Shown here in pieces: positions 1 through 9,707 of a stretch of 64,000 bases of DNA. Both the position numbers and the translations under genes were made by a program. Positions within the stretch are counted from its first letter, which is position 1; every line of letters starts with the position of its first letter. Source of the DNA: Natrarchaeobius chitinivorans. Lineage in GTDB: Archaea > Halobacteriota > Halobacteria > Halobacteriales > Natrialbaceae. The stretch covers positions 108,247 to 172,246 of the forward strand of contig NZ_REGA01000007.1 of NCBI RefSeq assembly GCF_003841505.1. The letters run 5' to 3'. The notes under the pieces were generated by a model. The model was not told where the DNA came from. It did no database searches and was given only the letters and a program-made list of their open reading frames with translations.

Positions 1-2
1 CT

Positions 3-1304
3 CCGCACACGGAATCCCAGGTCGACGAGATGCTCTCGGCGATCGGCGCGGATTCCGTCGAGGAACTGTTCGACATCCCGGAGTCGATCCGGTACGACGG
101 TGAGTTCGACATCGAGTCGGCCTCCGAACAGGAGACGCGACAGCAACTCACCGAAACGCTGTCGAAAAACGAGACTCCGACCGAGTTCCTCGGCCGGGGG
201 TACTACGCACACTACGTCCCGTCGATCGTCGACCACATCTCACAGCGGTCGGAGTTCATCACGTCGTACACCCAGTACCAGCCCGAGGTGACACAGGGCT
301 TTCTCCAGGTGCTGTTCGAGTACCAGTCCCTGCTCGCCGAACTGACCGGCCTCGAGATCGCGAACTGCTCGATGTACGACGCCGCGACGGCCCTCGGCGA
401 GGCTGCGACGCTCGCCGCTCGCCTGCGCCAGACCTCCGGCTCGCGCGTACTGGTCCCGGACTATCTTCGAGCCGAACGACGCTCCGTCCTCGAGAACTAC
501 GTCGACGGTGCCGACATGACCGTCTCCGAGTTCGCGACGGACGACGGCGTGACGACGGTCGAAGAGATCGAACGCGCCATCGACGACGACGTCGTGATGG
601 TCCACCTCGAGACCCCCACGCCGGACGGCATCATCGAGGAAAACCTCGCGGAGATCGGTTCGCTTCTCGAGGATCGCGATACGCTGTTCTGTCTCGGTTC
701 GGATCCAGTCGCACTCTCGGTGTTGCAGTCGCCGGGAGAGGTCGGAGCCGACATCGTCGTCGGCGACGCGAGCGTCCTCGGTCTGCCGGCGGCCTACGGG
801 ATGGGGCTCGGCCTGTTCGCCTGTCGAGAGGAGTTCCTTCGGCAGGTCCCGGGGCGGCTGGTCGGCGTCTCCGAAGATTCGGACGGGACGCGGTCGTACA
901 CCCTCACGCTCCAGACGCGCGAACAGCACATCCGTCGCGAACGGGCGACGAGTAACATCTGTACGAACCAGGCCTGGGTCGCGCTTCGAACGGCGATTCA
1001 CGCGGCGTATCTCGGTCCGTCCGGACTCGTCGCCCTCGCCGAGGAGTGTCACCGACTGCCCGAACAGCTCGCGACGCGCCTCGACGAGATCGACGGGGTC
1101 ACCGCGCCGATTCGTGACCGACACCACTTCCGGGAGTTCCAGGCTCGCCTCGAGCCCGACGCGAGGGACGTCGCCGAGGAGTTGAACGAAAACGGCTTCG
1201 CGATCCACGCGCTCGACGCCGACACGATTCAGATCTGCGTGACCGACGCGAACGCCGATGCGGTGGACGATCTCGTCCGCTCCGTCGAGGAGGTGATGGC
1301 CTAA
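3..1304 (+). CDS. gcvPA: Glycine dehydrogenase (decarboxylating) subunit 1, 5'-partial
   Basis: N-terminal half of the split P-protein. With GcvPB it forms the PLP enzyme that decarboxylates glycine and passes the aminomethyl group to lipoyl-GcvH. The first ATG in view (30) is internal: the frame is open back to the window edge and the codons before it (PHTESQVDE) match the usual GcvPA N-terminus, so about 4-10 residues lie outside the window. The protein carries the expected non-PLP aminotransferase-like fold with the stretch [20 protein letters not shown]. Its stop overlaps the gcvPB start by one base (TAATG), so the two are translationally coupled. gcvT and gcvH are not in the window and probably lie upstream. 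Confidence 0.95.
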   Translation, partial: PHTESQVDEMLSAIGADSVEELFDIPESIRYDGEFDIESASEQETRQQLTETLSKNETPTEFLGRGYYAHYVPSIVDHISQRSEFITSYTQYQPEVTQGFLQVLFEYQSLLAELTGLEIANCSMYDAATALGEAATLAARLRQTSGSRVLVPDYLRAERRSVLENYVDGADMTVSEFATDDGVTTVEEIERAIDDDVVMVHLETPTPDGIIEENLAEIGSLLEDRDTLFCLGSDPVALSVLQSPGEVGADIVVGDASVLGLPAAYGMGLGLFACREEFLRQVPGRLVGVSEDSDGTRSYTLTLQTREQHIRRERATSNICTNQAWVALRTAIHAAYLGPSGLVALAEECHRLPEQLATRLDEIDGVTAPIRDRHHFREFQARLEPDARDVAEELNENGFAIHALDADTIQICVTDANADAVDDLVRSVEEVMA

Positions 1305-2737
1305 TGCAACACCACACCCAGACGATCTGGAACGACAGCGAGAGCGAGGGTAACGAGCCGCTTCTCTCGGAGAAGCGACTCGAGACGGTCGAAATCGAAG
1401 ACACCGGGCTTCCCGACGATCTCACCCGGGACTCCCTCGAGTTGCCGGAGTTGTCGGAACCCGAGCTGGCGCGTCACTACACTCGCCTCTCCCAGATGAA
1501 CTACGGCATCGACAGCGGTCCCTACCCGCTCGGATCGTGTACGATGAAGTACAACCCCAAGTTCACCGAGGACATCGCCGCGCTCCCGACGGCGTCCGCT
1601 CACCCGGACCGAGACGCCGACAGCGTCCAGGGCATCCTCGAGGTGTACCACGAGCTACAGGGGTATCTCGCGGAGATCGGCGGAATGGACGCGGTGACGC
1701 TCCAGCCGCCAGCGGGTGCTGCGGGCGAGTACGCCGGATTGCTCGTGACGAAAGCCTATCACGAGGAAAACGGGGAAGGCGAGCAACGGACGGACGTGAT
1801 CATTCCGGCGAGTGCACACGGAACGAACTTCGCGAGCGCCGCCCTGGTGGGATACAACGTAATCGAACTCCCCGAGGACGACGACGGACGCGTCGACCTC
1901 GACGCGCTTGACGCCGCGGTCGACGACTCGACCGCCGCACTGATGCTGACGAACCCGAACACGCTCGGACTGTTCGAACGCGATATCGAGGAGATCGCGT
2001 CGCTCATCCACGACGCCGGCGGGCTGTTGTACTACGACGGAGCGAACCTGAACGCGTTGCTCGGTCGTGGCCGACCCGGCGACATGGGGTTCGACATCAT
2101 GCACTATAACGTCCACAAGACGTTCGCGACGCCCCATGGCGGCGGCGGTCCCGGTGCGGGACCGATCGGCGTCTCCGAGGAGCTAGAGCGGTTCCTGCCG
2201 GATCCACACGTCCGTGAAAGCGGCGACGGCGATGGGTACGAACTGGCCACGCCCGAAAAGACGGTCGGGAAGGTCCACGGCGCGAAGGGGAACTGGCTCG
2301 TCCTCCTCAAAGCCCACGCCTACATCAGCCGTCTCGGCTACGAAGGGCTCCAGGACGCGAGCGCGAAGGCGGTCCTCAACGCGAACTACCTGGCCTCCCA
2401 GATCGACCTCGAGATCCCGTTCGAACCGTTCCACCACGAGTTCGTCGCAAGCGGCGGGGAGCAAGACGCCGCCGACTTCGCGAAGCGAATGCTCGATTAC
2501 GGCGTCCACCCGCCGACGACGAAGTGGCCGGGAATCGTCTCGGAGGCGCTGATGACCGAGCCCACCGAAGCCGAGAGCAAGACCACGCTCGATCAACTGG
2601 CGGAGGCGTTCAACGCCGTCACGGGCGAGGACGACGACGCCCTCGAGCAGGCACCCGACCAGACCTCCGTGAAGCGAATCGACCAGACCATCGCCGCGCG
2701 GGACCCGATTCTGTCGTGGCACGGGCTGGACGACTAA
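1304..2737 (+). CDS. gcvPB: Glycine dehydrogenase (decarboxylating) subunit 2
   Basis: PLP-binding half of the split glycine decarboxylase (477 aa, normal length). The PLP lysine is K272 in HYNVHKTFATPHGGGGPG, and the glycine-rich loop that follows is intact. The N-terminal region has the family stretch YPLGSCTMKYNP (about residues 73-84). The start ATG overlaps the gcvPA stop. lpdA starts 25 bp downstream, so three genes of the glycine cleavage complex are probably cotranscribed. In this window the complex could also serve as the sink for glycine released by the catabolic genes at 16-40 kb; that link is inference. Confidence 0.96.
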   Translation: MQHHTQTIWNDSESEGNEPLLSEKRLETVEIEDTGLPDDLTRDSLELPELSEPELARHYTRLSQMNYGIDSGPYPLGSCTMKYNPKFTEDIAALPTASAHPDRDADSVQGILEVYHELQGYLAEIGGMDAVTLQPPAGAAGEYAGLLVTKAYHEENGEGEQRTDVIIPASAHGTNFASAALVGYNVIELPEDDDGRVDLDALDAAVDDSTAALMLTNPNTLGLFERDIEEIASLIHDAGGLLYYDGANLNALLGRGRPGDMGFDIMHYNVHKTFATPHGGGGPGAGPIGVSEELERFLPDPHVRESGDGDGYELATPEKTVGKVHGAKGNWLVLLKAHAYISRLGYEGLQDASAKAVLNANYLASQIDLEIPFEPFHHEFVASGGEQDAADFAKRMLDYGVHPPTTKWPGIVSEALMTEPTEAESKTTLDQLAEAFNAVTGEDDDALEQAPDQTSVKRIDQTIAARDPILSWHGLDD

Positions 2738-2762
2738 CACCATCGGAACTATTGTTTACATC

Positions 2763-4193
2763 ATGACTGAACACGACTACGACGAGGAGAGCGAGACAGA
2801 ACTAGCGATTATCGGTGCCGGACCGGCGGGGTACGTCGCGGCGATTCGCGCCGGCCAACTCGGGATGGACGTGACGCTGGTCGAGCGCGACGGGTTCGGC
2901 GGAACCTGTCTCAATCACGGCTGCATTCCGTCGAAGGCGCTCATCCACGCCGCCGACGTCGCGGAGTCTGCCAGGACGGCAGACGACATCGGAATTTACA
3001 CCGACGTCGACGTGAACTTCGACGAAATCCAGCGCTGGAAGGACCGGATCGTCCGTCGCCTGACCAAAGGCGTCGAGAAGCTCTGTACGTCGAACGGAGT
3101 GAATCTGCTCGAGGGCGAGGCGACGTTCGCCGGGTCGGACGCGGTCGTCGTGCGGAATCGAGACGGAGACCGAACGCGGGTCTCCTTCGACGACGCGATC
3201 GTCGCGACGGGCAGCAGGCCGATCGAGATCCCCGGCCTCGAGTACGACGGCGAGTCGATACTCGATTCGAAAGCGGTGCTCGGAATGGAGGAGTTGCCGG
3301 AAGACCTCGTCGTGATCGGCGCGGGGTACATCGGCATGGAGCTCTCGATGGCGCTCGCGAAACTCGGCGTCAGCGTGACGGTCGTCGAAGAGTTAGACGG
3401 CATCCTGCCGACGTACGACGACGACCTCGTCAGGCCCGTCGAATCGCAGGCCGCCGAACTCGGCATCGAATTCGAGTTCGGCAAACGCGCGGTCGACGGG
3501 ACCATCGACGACGACGGCTCCGTCACCCTGCAGTTGAGTGCGCCCGACGAACCCGCGGCGGAACCCGAGTCGGTAACCAGCGAGAAGGTCCTGGTCGCCG
3601 TCGGTCGGGAGCCGGTCACCGACTCACTGGAACTCGAGAACGCGGGCGTTAGCGTCGACTCGAGGGGGTTCATCGAGACGACCGACGGGTTCCGGACGGA
3701 ACAGGAGAACGTGTACGCGGTCGGGGACGTCGCCGGCGAACCGCTGTTGGCACACGCGGGCAGCGAAGAAGGAAAACTCGTCGCGGAATCGATCGCCGGA
3801 TCGGAACCGGTCCAGTCGATAGAGACGATCCCTGCGGCCGTGTTCACGGATCCCGAGATCGCGACGGTCGGGCTGTCCGAATCGGAGGCGGCAGACCGAG
3901 GGTACGATCCAGTCGTCGGTTCGTACTCGTTCCGGGTAAACGGGCGAGCGCTCACCGCGGACAGCGCCAACGGGGCGATAACGATCGTCGCCGACGAATC
4001 GACCGGTCGAATTCTCGGCGGCCAGATCGTCGGCGACACCGCCTCCGAACTCATCGCGGAGGTCGGACTCGCCGTCGCCAACGAACTCACCGTCGCCGAC
4101 CTCGTCAACACGGTCCACTCTCATCCCACGCTCTCCGAAGGCATCGTGGAAGCCGCACTCGACACGGAGGGTGCCGGCATTCACATGCTCTGA
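2763..4193 (+). CDS. lpdA: Dihydrolipoyl dehydrogenase (L-protein/E3)
   Basis: FAD-dependent disulfide oxidoreductase that reoxidises dihydrolipoamide with NAD+. It has an N-terminal FAD Rossmann motif GAGPAG (about 18-23), a redox disulfide C49/C54 in GGTCLNHGCIPSK, an NAD Rossmann motif VVIGAGYIGME (about 181-191), a second FAD motif YAVGDVAG, and the C-terminal catalytic His-Glu pair in HSHPTLSE. The length (476 aa) is normal. Its place behind gcvPAB points to service of the glycine cleavage complex, though haloarchaeal E3 can also serve 2-oxoacid dehydrogenase-like complexes. Confidence 0.94.
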   Translation: MTEHDYDEESETELAIIGAGPAGYVAAIRAGQLGMDVTLVERDGFGGTCLNHGCIPSKALIHAADVAESARTADDIGIYTDVDVNFDEIQRWKDRIVRRLTKGVEKLCTSNGVNLLEGEATFAGSDAVVVRNRDGDRTRVSFDDAIVATGSRPIEIPGLEYDGESILDSKAVLGMEELPEDLVVIGAGYIGMELSMALAKLGVSVTVVEELDGILPTYDDDLVRPVESQAAELGIEFEFGKRAVDGTIDDDGSVTLQLSAPDEPAAEPESVTSEKVLVAVGREPVTDSLELENAGVSVDSRGFIETTDGFRTEQENVYAVGDVAGEPLLAHAGSEEGKLVAESIAGSEPVQSIETIPAAVFTDPEIATVGLSESEAADRGYDPVVGSYSFRVNGRALTADSANGAITIVADESTGRILGGQIVGDTASELIAEVGLAVANELTVADLVNTVHSHPTLSEGIVEAALDTEGAGIHML

Positions 4194-4455
4194 TACGGAA
4201 CGGACGGTGACGGCGAATTCTGACGAAAGGTAGCACTCGAGTCGCCGGGGATCGAGACGACGAATCGACTCGAGCGAAACTGGGACCGTTTTCAGCCGGA
4301 GCGGATGCGTCCGCGCCCTGGTATTCGGGCAACGATGGGGACTGCGAACGTGTTTAAAAATTGTTTGGTTGAAACACCCTCTCTGCGGCTGAGTCCCAAC
4401 GCTCGTGTAATATCTCAACAATATCCTTAAGTACGTTCAGGAAAGACCATGTACT

Positions 4456-4881
4456 ATGACGGACGTTCGGTTCGAAAACGGAAAACGGGTCATTCAGCGG
4501 TGGGATACGGTGTTCAGTGCAGTGGCGGCCGAACCGCGACGACAACTCCTCGTCTCGCTGCTCGACGCCTCGCCGGACGGGACGGTGCCCCTGCCGGAGA
4601 GTGCAATAAATCCGAACGTCCCCGCGAATCCGGGAACGCTCGAGCAGGAGTTGTACCACGAACACCTCCCGATACTGGCTGATTCGGGGTTCATCGAGTG
4701 GACCGTCGACCCGCTCGTGGCCGCGCGCGGTCCGCGCTTCGAGGAGGTCGCGATCGTGTTCGACGCGTTACACGGTGTTGCAGGCGAGATTCCGGATTCA
4801 CTGGTAGTTGGCTGTCAACGCCTCGAGCGTGAACGACAGCTGTCGGGCGACACGGGGAGCGATTCCCGCGGACGTTTTTAG
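4456..4881 (+). CDS. DUF7344-type winged-helix regulator-like protein
   Basis: A 141-aa protein of the common haloarchaeal DUF7344/ArsR-like winged-helix type. It opens with WDTVFSAVAAEPRRQLLVSLL, the typical helix followed by 'RR.LL..L', then ELYHEHLPILADSGFIEWT, which resembles the recognition-helix and wing region. These are presumed DNA-binding regulators, mostly uncharacterised. The start ATG at 4456 has an AT-rich TATA-like tract (ATATCCTTAAG, about 4421-4431) some 30 nt upstream, consistent with a leaderless transcript. No ligand or metal site is evident. It is a monocistronic gene between the gcv operon and ridA. Confidence 0.72.
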   Translation: MTDVRFENGKRVIQRWDTVFSAVAAEPRRQLLVSLLDASPDGTVPLPESAINPNVPANPGTLEQELYHEHLPILADSGFIEWTVDPLVAARGPRFEEVAIVFDALHGVAGEIPDSLVVGCQRLERERQLSGDTGSDSRGRF

Positions 4882-5004
4882 TTCAGCCCGACGGAAGTGA
4901 TCCCCAGAGAGCGGGCCGCTGGCTGGCGTCGCCGGGTACCGTAGAGAATCGCGAGCAGATCAACGGAGCGTCGAAATCGTGACCGGGGTGGGACCTCGTT
5001 CGGA

Positions 5005-5385
5005 TCAGTCGTGGCTCGCGATCGCTTCGATTTCGATACCCACGCCCTTCGGGAGGTTGGCGACTTCGAACGCGCTTCGTGCCGGTGGTTCGTCGTCGAA
5101 GAACTCCGCGTACACCTCGTTCATCGCGTCGAACTCCTCGATGTCGTCCATCAGGACGGTAACCTTGAGAACGTCGTCCGCCGACAGCCCCTCCGCTTCC
5201 AGGACGCCGAATACGTTCTCGAGTGACTGGCGAGTCTGTTCTTCGATCGGGGCGTCGTCGAGTAACTCGCCGTCGGGCGTAAGCGGAATCTGTCCCGCCG
5301 TAAAGACCAGCGATCCATCGGTTTTTCCCTGACTGTACGCACCAACGGCCGCCGGCGCGTCGTCCGTCGAAATTGGATTGGACAT
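5005..5385 (-). CDS. RidA family protein (reactive enamine/imine deaminase)
   Basis: 126-aa RidA/YjgF protein. The family hydrolyses reactive 2-aminoacrylate-type enamines and imines to keto acids and ammonia, and usually acts as a trimer. It shows YSQGKTDGSLVFTAGQIPLTPDGE at the N-terminus and PPARSAFEVANLPKG near the C-terminus; the Arg in the second motif is the carboxylate-binding residue of active deaminases, so it is probably catalytic. Divergent from the LLM oxidoreductase at 5514. A second RidA lies at 41064. Two RidA genes near a pile of nitrogen-catabolic enzymes suggest removal of imine by-products. Confidence 0.9.
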   Translation of the reverse strand: MSNPISTDDAPAAVGAYSQGKTDGSLVFTAGQIPLTPDGELLDDAPIEEQTRQSLENVFGVLEAEGLSADDVLKVTVLMDDIEEFDAMNEVYAEFFDDEPPARSAFEVANLPKGVGIEIEAIASHD

Positions 5386-5513
5386 CGATCCGAGATCCGA
5401 CTGGCGGACAGATAGTATTTTTGGTAAACCGGTTCCACGCGGGTCGACCGCCGTCGGTGCCGCCGGTCGGTCACGAACAGTTAAGGAGACGGCACGATTA
5501 CTGTCGAACAGTC

Positions 5514-6551
5514 ATGGGTAGCCACGATAGCGACTCGTCGGTCACGTTTACCGCCGGGCTCCCGAACGAAATCGAGCCCGAACCGTTCCTCGAGACCGTT
5601 CGTCTCGTCGACAGCGAACTCGCCTACGACAACCTGCTCGTCGGCGACGAGCGGCTGTATCACAACACGTACACCTATCTCGCACTCGCTGCCGCAAACA
5701 CGGAACGCGTCGGTCTCGGGACGGGCGTTACGAACCCCTACACTCGCCACCCCGCCCTTACCGCGTCTGCGATCGCGACGGTCGACGAACTCTCCGACGG
5801 CCGGGCGATGCTCGGACTCGGGGCAGGCTCGCCGATCGTCCTCGATCCGCTCGGCTACGACCAGAGCGATCCCATCGGAACGGTCAGAGACGCCGTAAAG
5901 ATCATCTCGAATACCCTGGACGGCGAAGAAGCCTCGATCTCGCGACCGGAGTTCGCCCTCGAGGACACCGGAATCGACGTCGAACCCGTTTCCGACGTCC
6001 CGGTGTACGTCGCCGGTCGGGGTCCGGCGATACTTGGCCTGGGCGGCTTCCGAGGCGACGGCGTCATCGCCGGGGCGGGGCTGGCCTCCGTCGCCGGCAT
6101 GGAGTACGCGTACGAACACATCGAGAAGGGGGCCTCGAAAGCCGACCGAGAGGTCGACGACCTCGACGTCGTCTGCTGGGCGTTTCTTTCGGTCGCCGAG
6201 GACCGCGAGACCGCCATCGACGGCGTCAACCCGCTGGTGGCCCGGATCGTCAACAAAGCGCCGCTGAAAGCGCTCACGGCGATCGGCATCGACGAAGCGG
6301 ACGCCCGTCGCGTCAAGGAACTCGAGGCACCACACGAGCTGTTACCGGCCGAGATTCGCGAGTACGTCCCCGCCGCCGTCACCGAACAGTTCTCGATCGC
6401 CGGAACGCCCGAAGAGTGTCGTGACCACGTCGATCGGCTGCGCGAGATCGGGGTCGACCACGTCGGGTTGCTCGCGTTCGAAAACGACGTCCACAGCTAC
6501 GGACAGAACCTCGAGATGTTCTCCGAGGAAGTCATCGATCGTCTCGAGTGA
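5514..6551 (+). CDS. LLM class flavin/F420-dependent oxidoreductase
   Basis: 345-aa bacterial-luciferase-like TIM-barrel protein, closest in style to archaeal methylene-H4MPT-reductase-like (Mer-type) proteins that use F420H2 or FMNH2. Visible motifs are NTERVGLGTGVTNPYTRHP (strand and loop of the cofactor site) and AMLGLGAGSPIVLDPLGY, plus the C-terminal GTPEECRDHVDRLREIGVDH helix. I chose the ATG at 5514 because the longer in-frame extension to 5373 reads into the ridA promoter and has no family resemblance. The natural substrate is unknown. The stop codon begins a short tandem repeat (see 6549-6596). Confidence 0.86.
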   Translation: MGSHDSDSSVTFTAGLPNEIEPEPFLETVRLVDSELAYDNLLVGDERLYHNTYTYLALAAANTERVGLGTGVTNPYTRHPALTASAIATVDELSDGRAMLGLGAGSPIVLDPLGYDQSDPIGTVRDAVKIISNTLDGEEASISRPEFALEDTGIDVEPVSDVPVYVAGRGPAILGLGGFRGDGVIAGAGLASVAGMEYAYEHIEKGASKADREVDDLDVVCWAFLSVAEDRETAIDGVNPLVARIVNKAPLKALTAIGIDEADARRVKELEAPHELLPAEIREYVPAAVTEQFSIAGTPEECRDHVDRLREIGVDHVGLLAFENDVHSYGQNLEMFSEEVIDRLE

Positions 6552-6596
6552 TACGGTCTGGTCGATGATACGCCTGGTAGATGTTACGGCCTGATG
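6549..6596. repeat. 16-17 bp tandem repeat starting on a stop codon
   Basis: Three imperfect copies: TGATACGGTCTGGTCGA, TGATACGCCTGGTAGA and TGTTACGGCCTGATG. The first TGA is the stop codon of the LLM oxidoreductase. The period is 17 then 16 bp. Confidence 0.7.
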
Positions 6597-6837
6597 TGAC
6601 TGATTGCCGGTCGATCGTCAGCCGGTCTGCAATCGGCTGGCAAAGACCCACAACAGACTGTATGAGACGGTCAGATCTACCCGTTCACAGGACACTCGCG
6701 ATCCGTTCGTGGATGGGACAGAAATAGCATACACAGCCGGAAGTCGACCGAAAAGAGCGTCCCACACCCGTCCGAGCCGCCGTCCCAAAAGCAAGCCAGG
6801 ACCACGATTTTCGATATCCGTCCCGCCGCGTCCGGAA

Positions 6838-8382
6838 TCAGTAGTGTCGGTCCTCCCAGTCCGTGTTACGCTCGAACGCATCGGCCACGCTGATGACCGT
6901 CTCCTCCTCGAAGTGGCGACCGACGAGCATCAACCCGATCGGCAGCCCGTCGGATTTCCCGCACGGAACCGAGATCGCCGGGTGGCCGGTCATGTCGAAC
7001 GGCATCGTGTTTCGCGTCCGGCCTTTCTTGCCCTGTGCCCGGTTGACCGCCTCGATCCGGGTCAAATCCTCCTCGAGTTCGAACGCGGTCATCGGCGTCG
7101 TCGGCATCGCGAGGACGTCGAACTCGGAGAACTCCTCGTCGTAGGCCGCCGTCAGGTCCTCTCGGAGGTTCTGGGCTTTTCCGTGATAGCGACCGTAGTA
7201 CTTGTCCTTGAGGTACTTCCCGAGGATGCACTTGAGTTTGACAGTCGGCGCGAACTCGTCGGCCTGAGACCGGCGGGACTTGCCGAACGCTTCGGCGAGG
7301 TCGGTGTCGTAATGACCGTCGACGAAGTACCCCGTGCCGTCCGCGTCCCAGACCGCCGCCGCTTCCTCGTTTTCGACCGCGAGCCAGACGAAAAAGCCGT
7401 CGACGTGCCACGGAATAGAGACCTCCTCGGCCTCGGCACCGAGTTCCTCGAGCTGGTCGACGGCAGCACGGACGCCGTCGTTGACGCCTTCCTCGCCGCC
7501 GTCGAACCCGAACCCTTCGGAGACGACCCCGATCCGACACCCTTCGATGTCGGTCTCGAGCGCCTCGAGGTAGTCACCGGTCTCGACGACCCCCTGGCGG
7601 GGATCTCGTGGGTCTTTGCCGGCGATCACGTCGAGAACGCGAGTGGCGTCTTCGACCGACGTCGCCATCGGCCCGATGTGATCGAACGAGTGCCCGAGCG
7701 GGGCGGCCCCCCGGAACGGGACGAGTCCGTGCGTCGGCTTGAACCCGACGCAGCCGCTCCACGCGGCGGGCGTGCGTAGCGATCCAGCCTGGTCGGTGCC
7801 GATCGCGACGTCGACCTGACCGGTGACGACGGCGACCGCGGATCCGCCCGAAGAGCCGCCGGCCAGATAGTCGTCGTCGAAGGGGTTGAGGATCGGCCCA
7901 AACGCCGACATCTCGCCGCTTCCCGACACCGCCATCTCGTCCATGTTCGTCTTCGCGGTAATCTGTGCACCCGCCTCGAGCAGGCGGTCGACGACCGGCG
8001 CGTCGTACTTCGGGTGATGGCCCGCCATCACCTTCGAGGCACACGTCATCTCGACGCCGGCGACGGAGATGTTGTCCTTGATCCCGACCTCGTAGCCGGA
8101 GAGGGGGCCGTTCGCGTCGGTTTCGACGTCGCAGTACGTGACGATCGCGTTCAGCGGATCCTCGTCGCTAGTGGCTCTGTACCCAGGATCCCGGCGAGCC
8201 TCCCGCTGTGAACCCGTCCGGTCGGAGAGTTCGTCGATCCGCGAACAAAAGCCCATCTTGGCCTCGATGAGTTCCATGAAGTCGTCGACCTCGTCCTCGC
8301 TCAGGTCGAAGTAGTACGACTCGGCGATGTCGACGAGTTCGTCGCGAGACGGCGGTCTGACAACTGGTGGCAAATGTGTCAT
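6838..8382 (-). CDS. Amidase signature (AS) family amidohydrolase
   Basis: 514-aa cytoplasmic AS-family hydrolase that cleaves a C-N amide bond. The Ser-cisSer-Lys triad is present: K102 in GIKDNISVAG, the Gly/Ser-rich GGSSGGSA with S177/S178, and S201 in GTDQAGSLRTPA as nucleophile. An N-terminal 75-residue helical extension precedes the core, as in other haloarchaeal amidases of this type. It is a clear paralogue of the amidase at 13765. It is divergent from the ABC importer that starts at 8661, with a shared 278-bp promoter region. The importer may bring in an amide or ureide that this enzyme cuts; the substrate is not inferable. It is not GatA, since no gatB/C is nearby. Confidence 0.9.
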   Translation of the reverse strand: MTHLPPVVRPPSRDELVDIAESYYFDLSEDEVDDFMELIEAKMGFCSRIDELSDRTGSQREARRDPGYRATSDEDPLNAIVTYCDVETDANGPLSGYEVGIKDNISVAGVEMTCASKVMAGHHPKYDAPVVDRLLEAGAQITAKTNMDEMAVSGSGEMSAFGPILNPFDDDYLAGGSSGGSAVAVVTGQVDVAIGTDQAGSLRTPAAWSGCVGFKPTHGLVPFRGAAPLGHSFDHIGPMATSVEDATRVLDVIAGKDPRDPRQGVVETGDYLEALETDIEGCRIGVVSEGFGFDGGEEGVNDGVRAAVDQLEELGAEAEEVSIPWHVDGFFVWLAVENEEAAAVWDADGTGYFVDGHYDTDLAEAFGKSRRSQADEFAPTVKLKCILGKYLKDKYYGRYHGKAQNLREDLTAAYDEEFSEFDVLAMPTTPMTAFELEEDLTRIEAVNRAQGKKGRTRNTMPFDMTGHPAISVPCGKSDGLPIGLMLVGRHFEEETVISVADAFERNTDWEDRHY

Positions 8383-8660
8383 ACAGGAGGTGTTCGGATC
8401 GAGCTATTAAATCTTCCGCTACCGACTCGAGTGGCGGATAAAAACGGGAACGAGTCCACACCGCTGTGGCGACCATTGACTCCGATTGGTTCATCGCAGC
8501 CGCCGGAACCGCATCACCAGTCGGCTTTCAGACGGGCGGTAAAGGGCGATTGGCAATACGACCGGTCAGTCAACAGATAGTAAACAACACGATTATTTCG
8601 AATTATTGCTGTTCGACTATATCCAGAACATTGAAATGTAGCTTCGTGGTTGGACGTGCC
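8383..8660. promoter_or_regulatory. Divergent promoter region, amidase / ABC importer 1
   Basis: A 278-bp non-coding gap between the divergent amidase (-) and binding-protein gene (+). The part next to the importer is AT-rich (about 8576-8640, with TTATTTCGAATTATTGC). No palindrome with long arms was seen. The in-frame extension of the binding-protein gene back to 8466 reads through this gap but has no protein-like character. Confidence 0.5.
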
Positions 8661-9707
8661 ATGGTGTCACATAACACCAACCGATTCGGAGGGATAACCC
8701 GACGGAAAGCACTACAAAGCGGAGCCGTTGTGATCGGTGGCGGAGTTGCAGGGTGTCTCACGAGCGACGACGAAAACGGGGAAAACGGGTCACACGAAGT
8801 TCACGTATTGGGGCCCGAAGGCGGAATGACTATCCCCGTTTTTCTCTACGGCCAGGAGAACAACGTTTGGCTCGATCGGGGCATCGACTTTAGTTTCGAG
8901 GTGACCGGTTACGGGCAGTTTATTCGCTGTTTCTCCGGCGACCAGTGTACCGGGGCTGGCGTTGCGACGACGTTCGATTTCCCACAAGACGTCGCAGATG
9001 GAGTTCCTGTGCAGATCTTCTCCCCAAGTATGACGGAGATAAATCATGCCTTCGTTCGAGCCGACTCCGACATCGAGGGACCCGCCGACCTCGAGGGACG
9101 GGTGATGGGAGCCGATCAGCTTTCCTCCGGGACGACCCAATCGTTCCGAGCCTACTGGATAGAAGAGCACGGGTTCGACTTGATGGAGGACACCGACGAA
9201 ATCGTAGACGCCTCGTCGGCGTCGCTGTACGACATGCTGGTCGAAGACGAAGAGATCGATGCCGCAATCATGTTCACAGGCTTTACGATCGACGCGTTAG
9301 CCGACGACCGATTCAGATCGATCTCGTATCTGGCCGACGAATGGACGGATCAAACCGGGTATCCACCACAGGTGACGATGCACGGTGCGTTCGAGAACTT
9401 CGTGACGTCCAGTCCAGACGCGGTGCTCTCTTTCTGGGAGGGATGGGTCGAAGCGGTCGAACTATTCGAGAGCAACTTCGAGGACGCGATCGCACAGTAC
9501 GGCGTTCTCGCTGGACTGGATCTCGAGGACGATGCGGAGATGGCAGAGGTCGAACGATTGGTCGAAGAGGCACCGCTCTTTCCGACCGATTGGGGAGAGG
9601 GGTGGATCGACTCGCACGTCGAATTTTACGACATGCTCGAGCGAAACGATGCCATCGATAGCGCGCCCGGTCGCGACTCGTTCTTGTTACACGACGAATT
9701 GGAGTGA
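8661..9707 (+). CDS. NitT/TauT-type ABC importer 1, Tat lipoprotein binding protein
   Basis: 348-aa extracytoplasmic solute-binding protein of the NMT1/THI5/SsuA-like class. The start at 8661 places a twin-arginine signal (RR at 14-15) before a lipobox Cys at residue 32 (GGGVAGC), the usual haloarchaeal Tat lipoprotein layout. The mature domain has typical motifs such as NHAFVRADSDIEGPADLEGR and SASLYDMLVEDEEIDAAIMF. It is followed within 6 bp or less by two permease genes and then an ATPase. Its closest relative in the window is the binding protein at 45455, with the same Tat and lipobox spacing. The ligand is unknown; pyrimidine precursors, sulfonates and aromatic acids are typical for the class. 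Confidence 0.88.
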   Translation: MVSHNTNRFGGITRRKALQSGAVVIGGGVAGCLTSDDENGENGSHEVHVLGPEGGMTIPVFLYGQENNVWLDRGIDFSFEVTGYGQFIRCFSGDQCTGAGVATTFDFPQDVADGVPVQIFSPSMTEINHAFVRADSDIEGPADLEGRVMGADQLSSGTTQSFRAYWIEEHGFDLMEDTDEIVDASSASLYDMLVEDEEIDAAIMFTGFTIDALADDRFRSISYLADEWTDQTGYPPQVTMHGAFENFVTSSPDAVLSFWEGWVEAVELFESNFEDAIAQYGVLAGLDLEDDAEMAEVERLVEEAPLFPTDWGEGWIDSHVEFYDMLERNDAIDSAPGRDSFLLHDELE

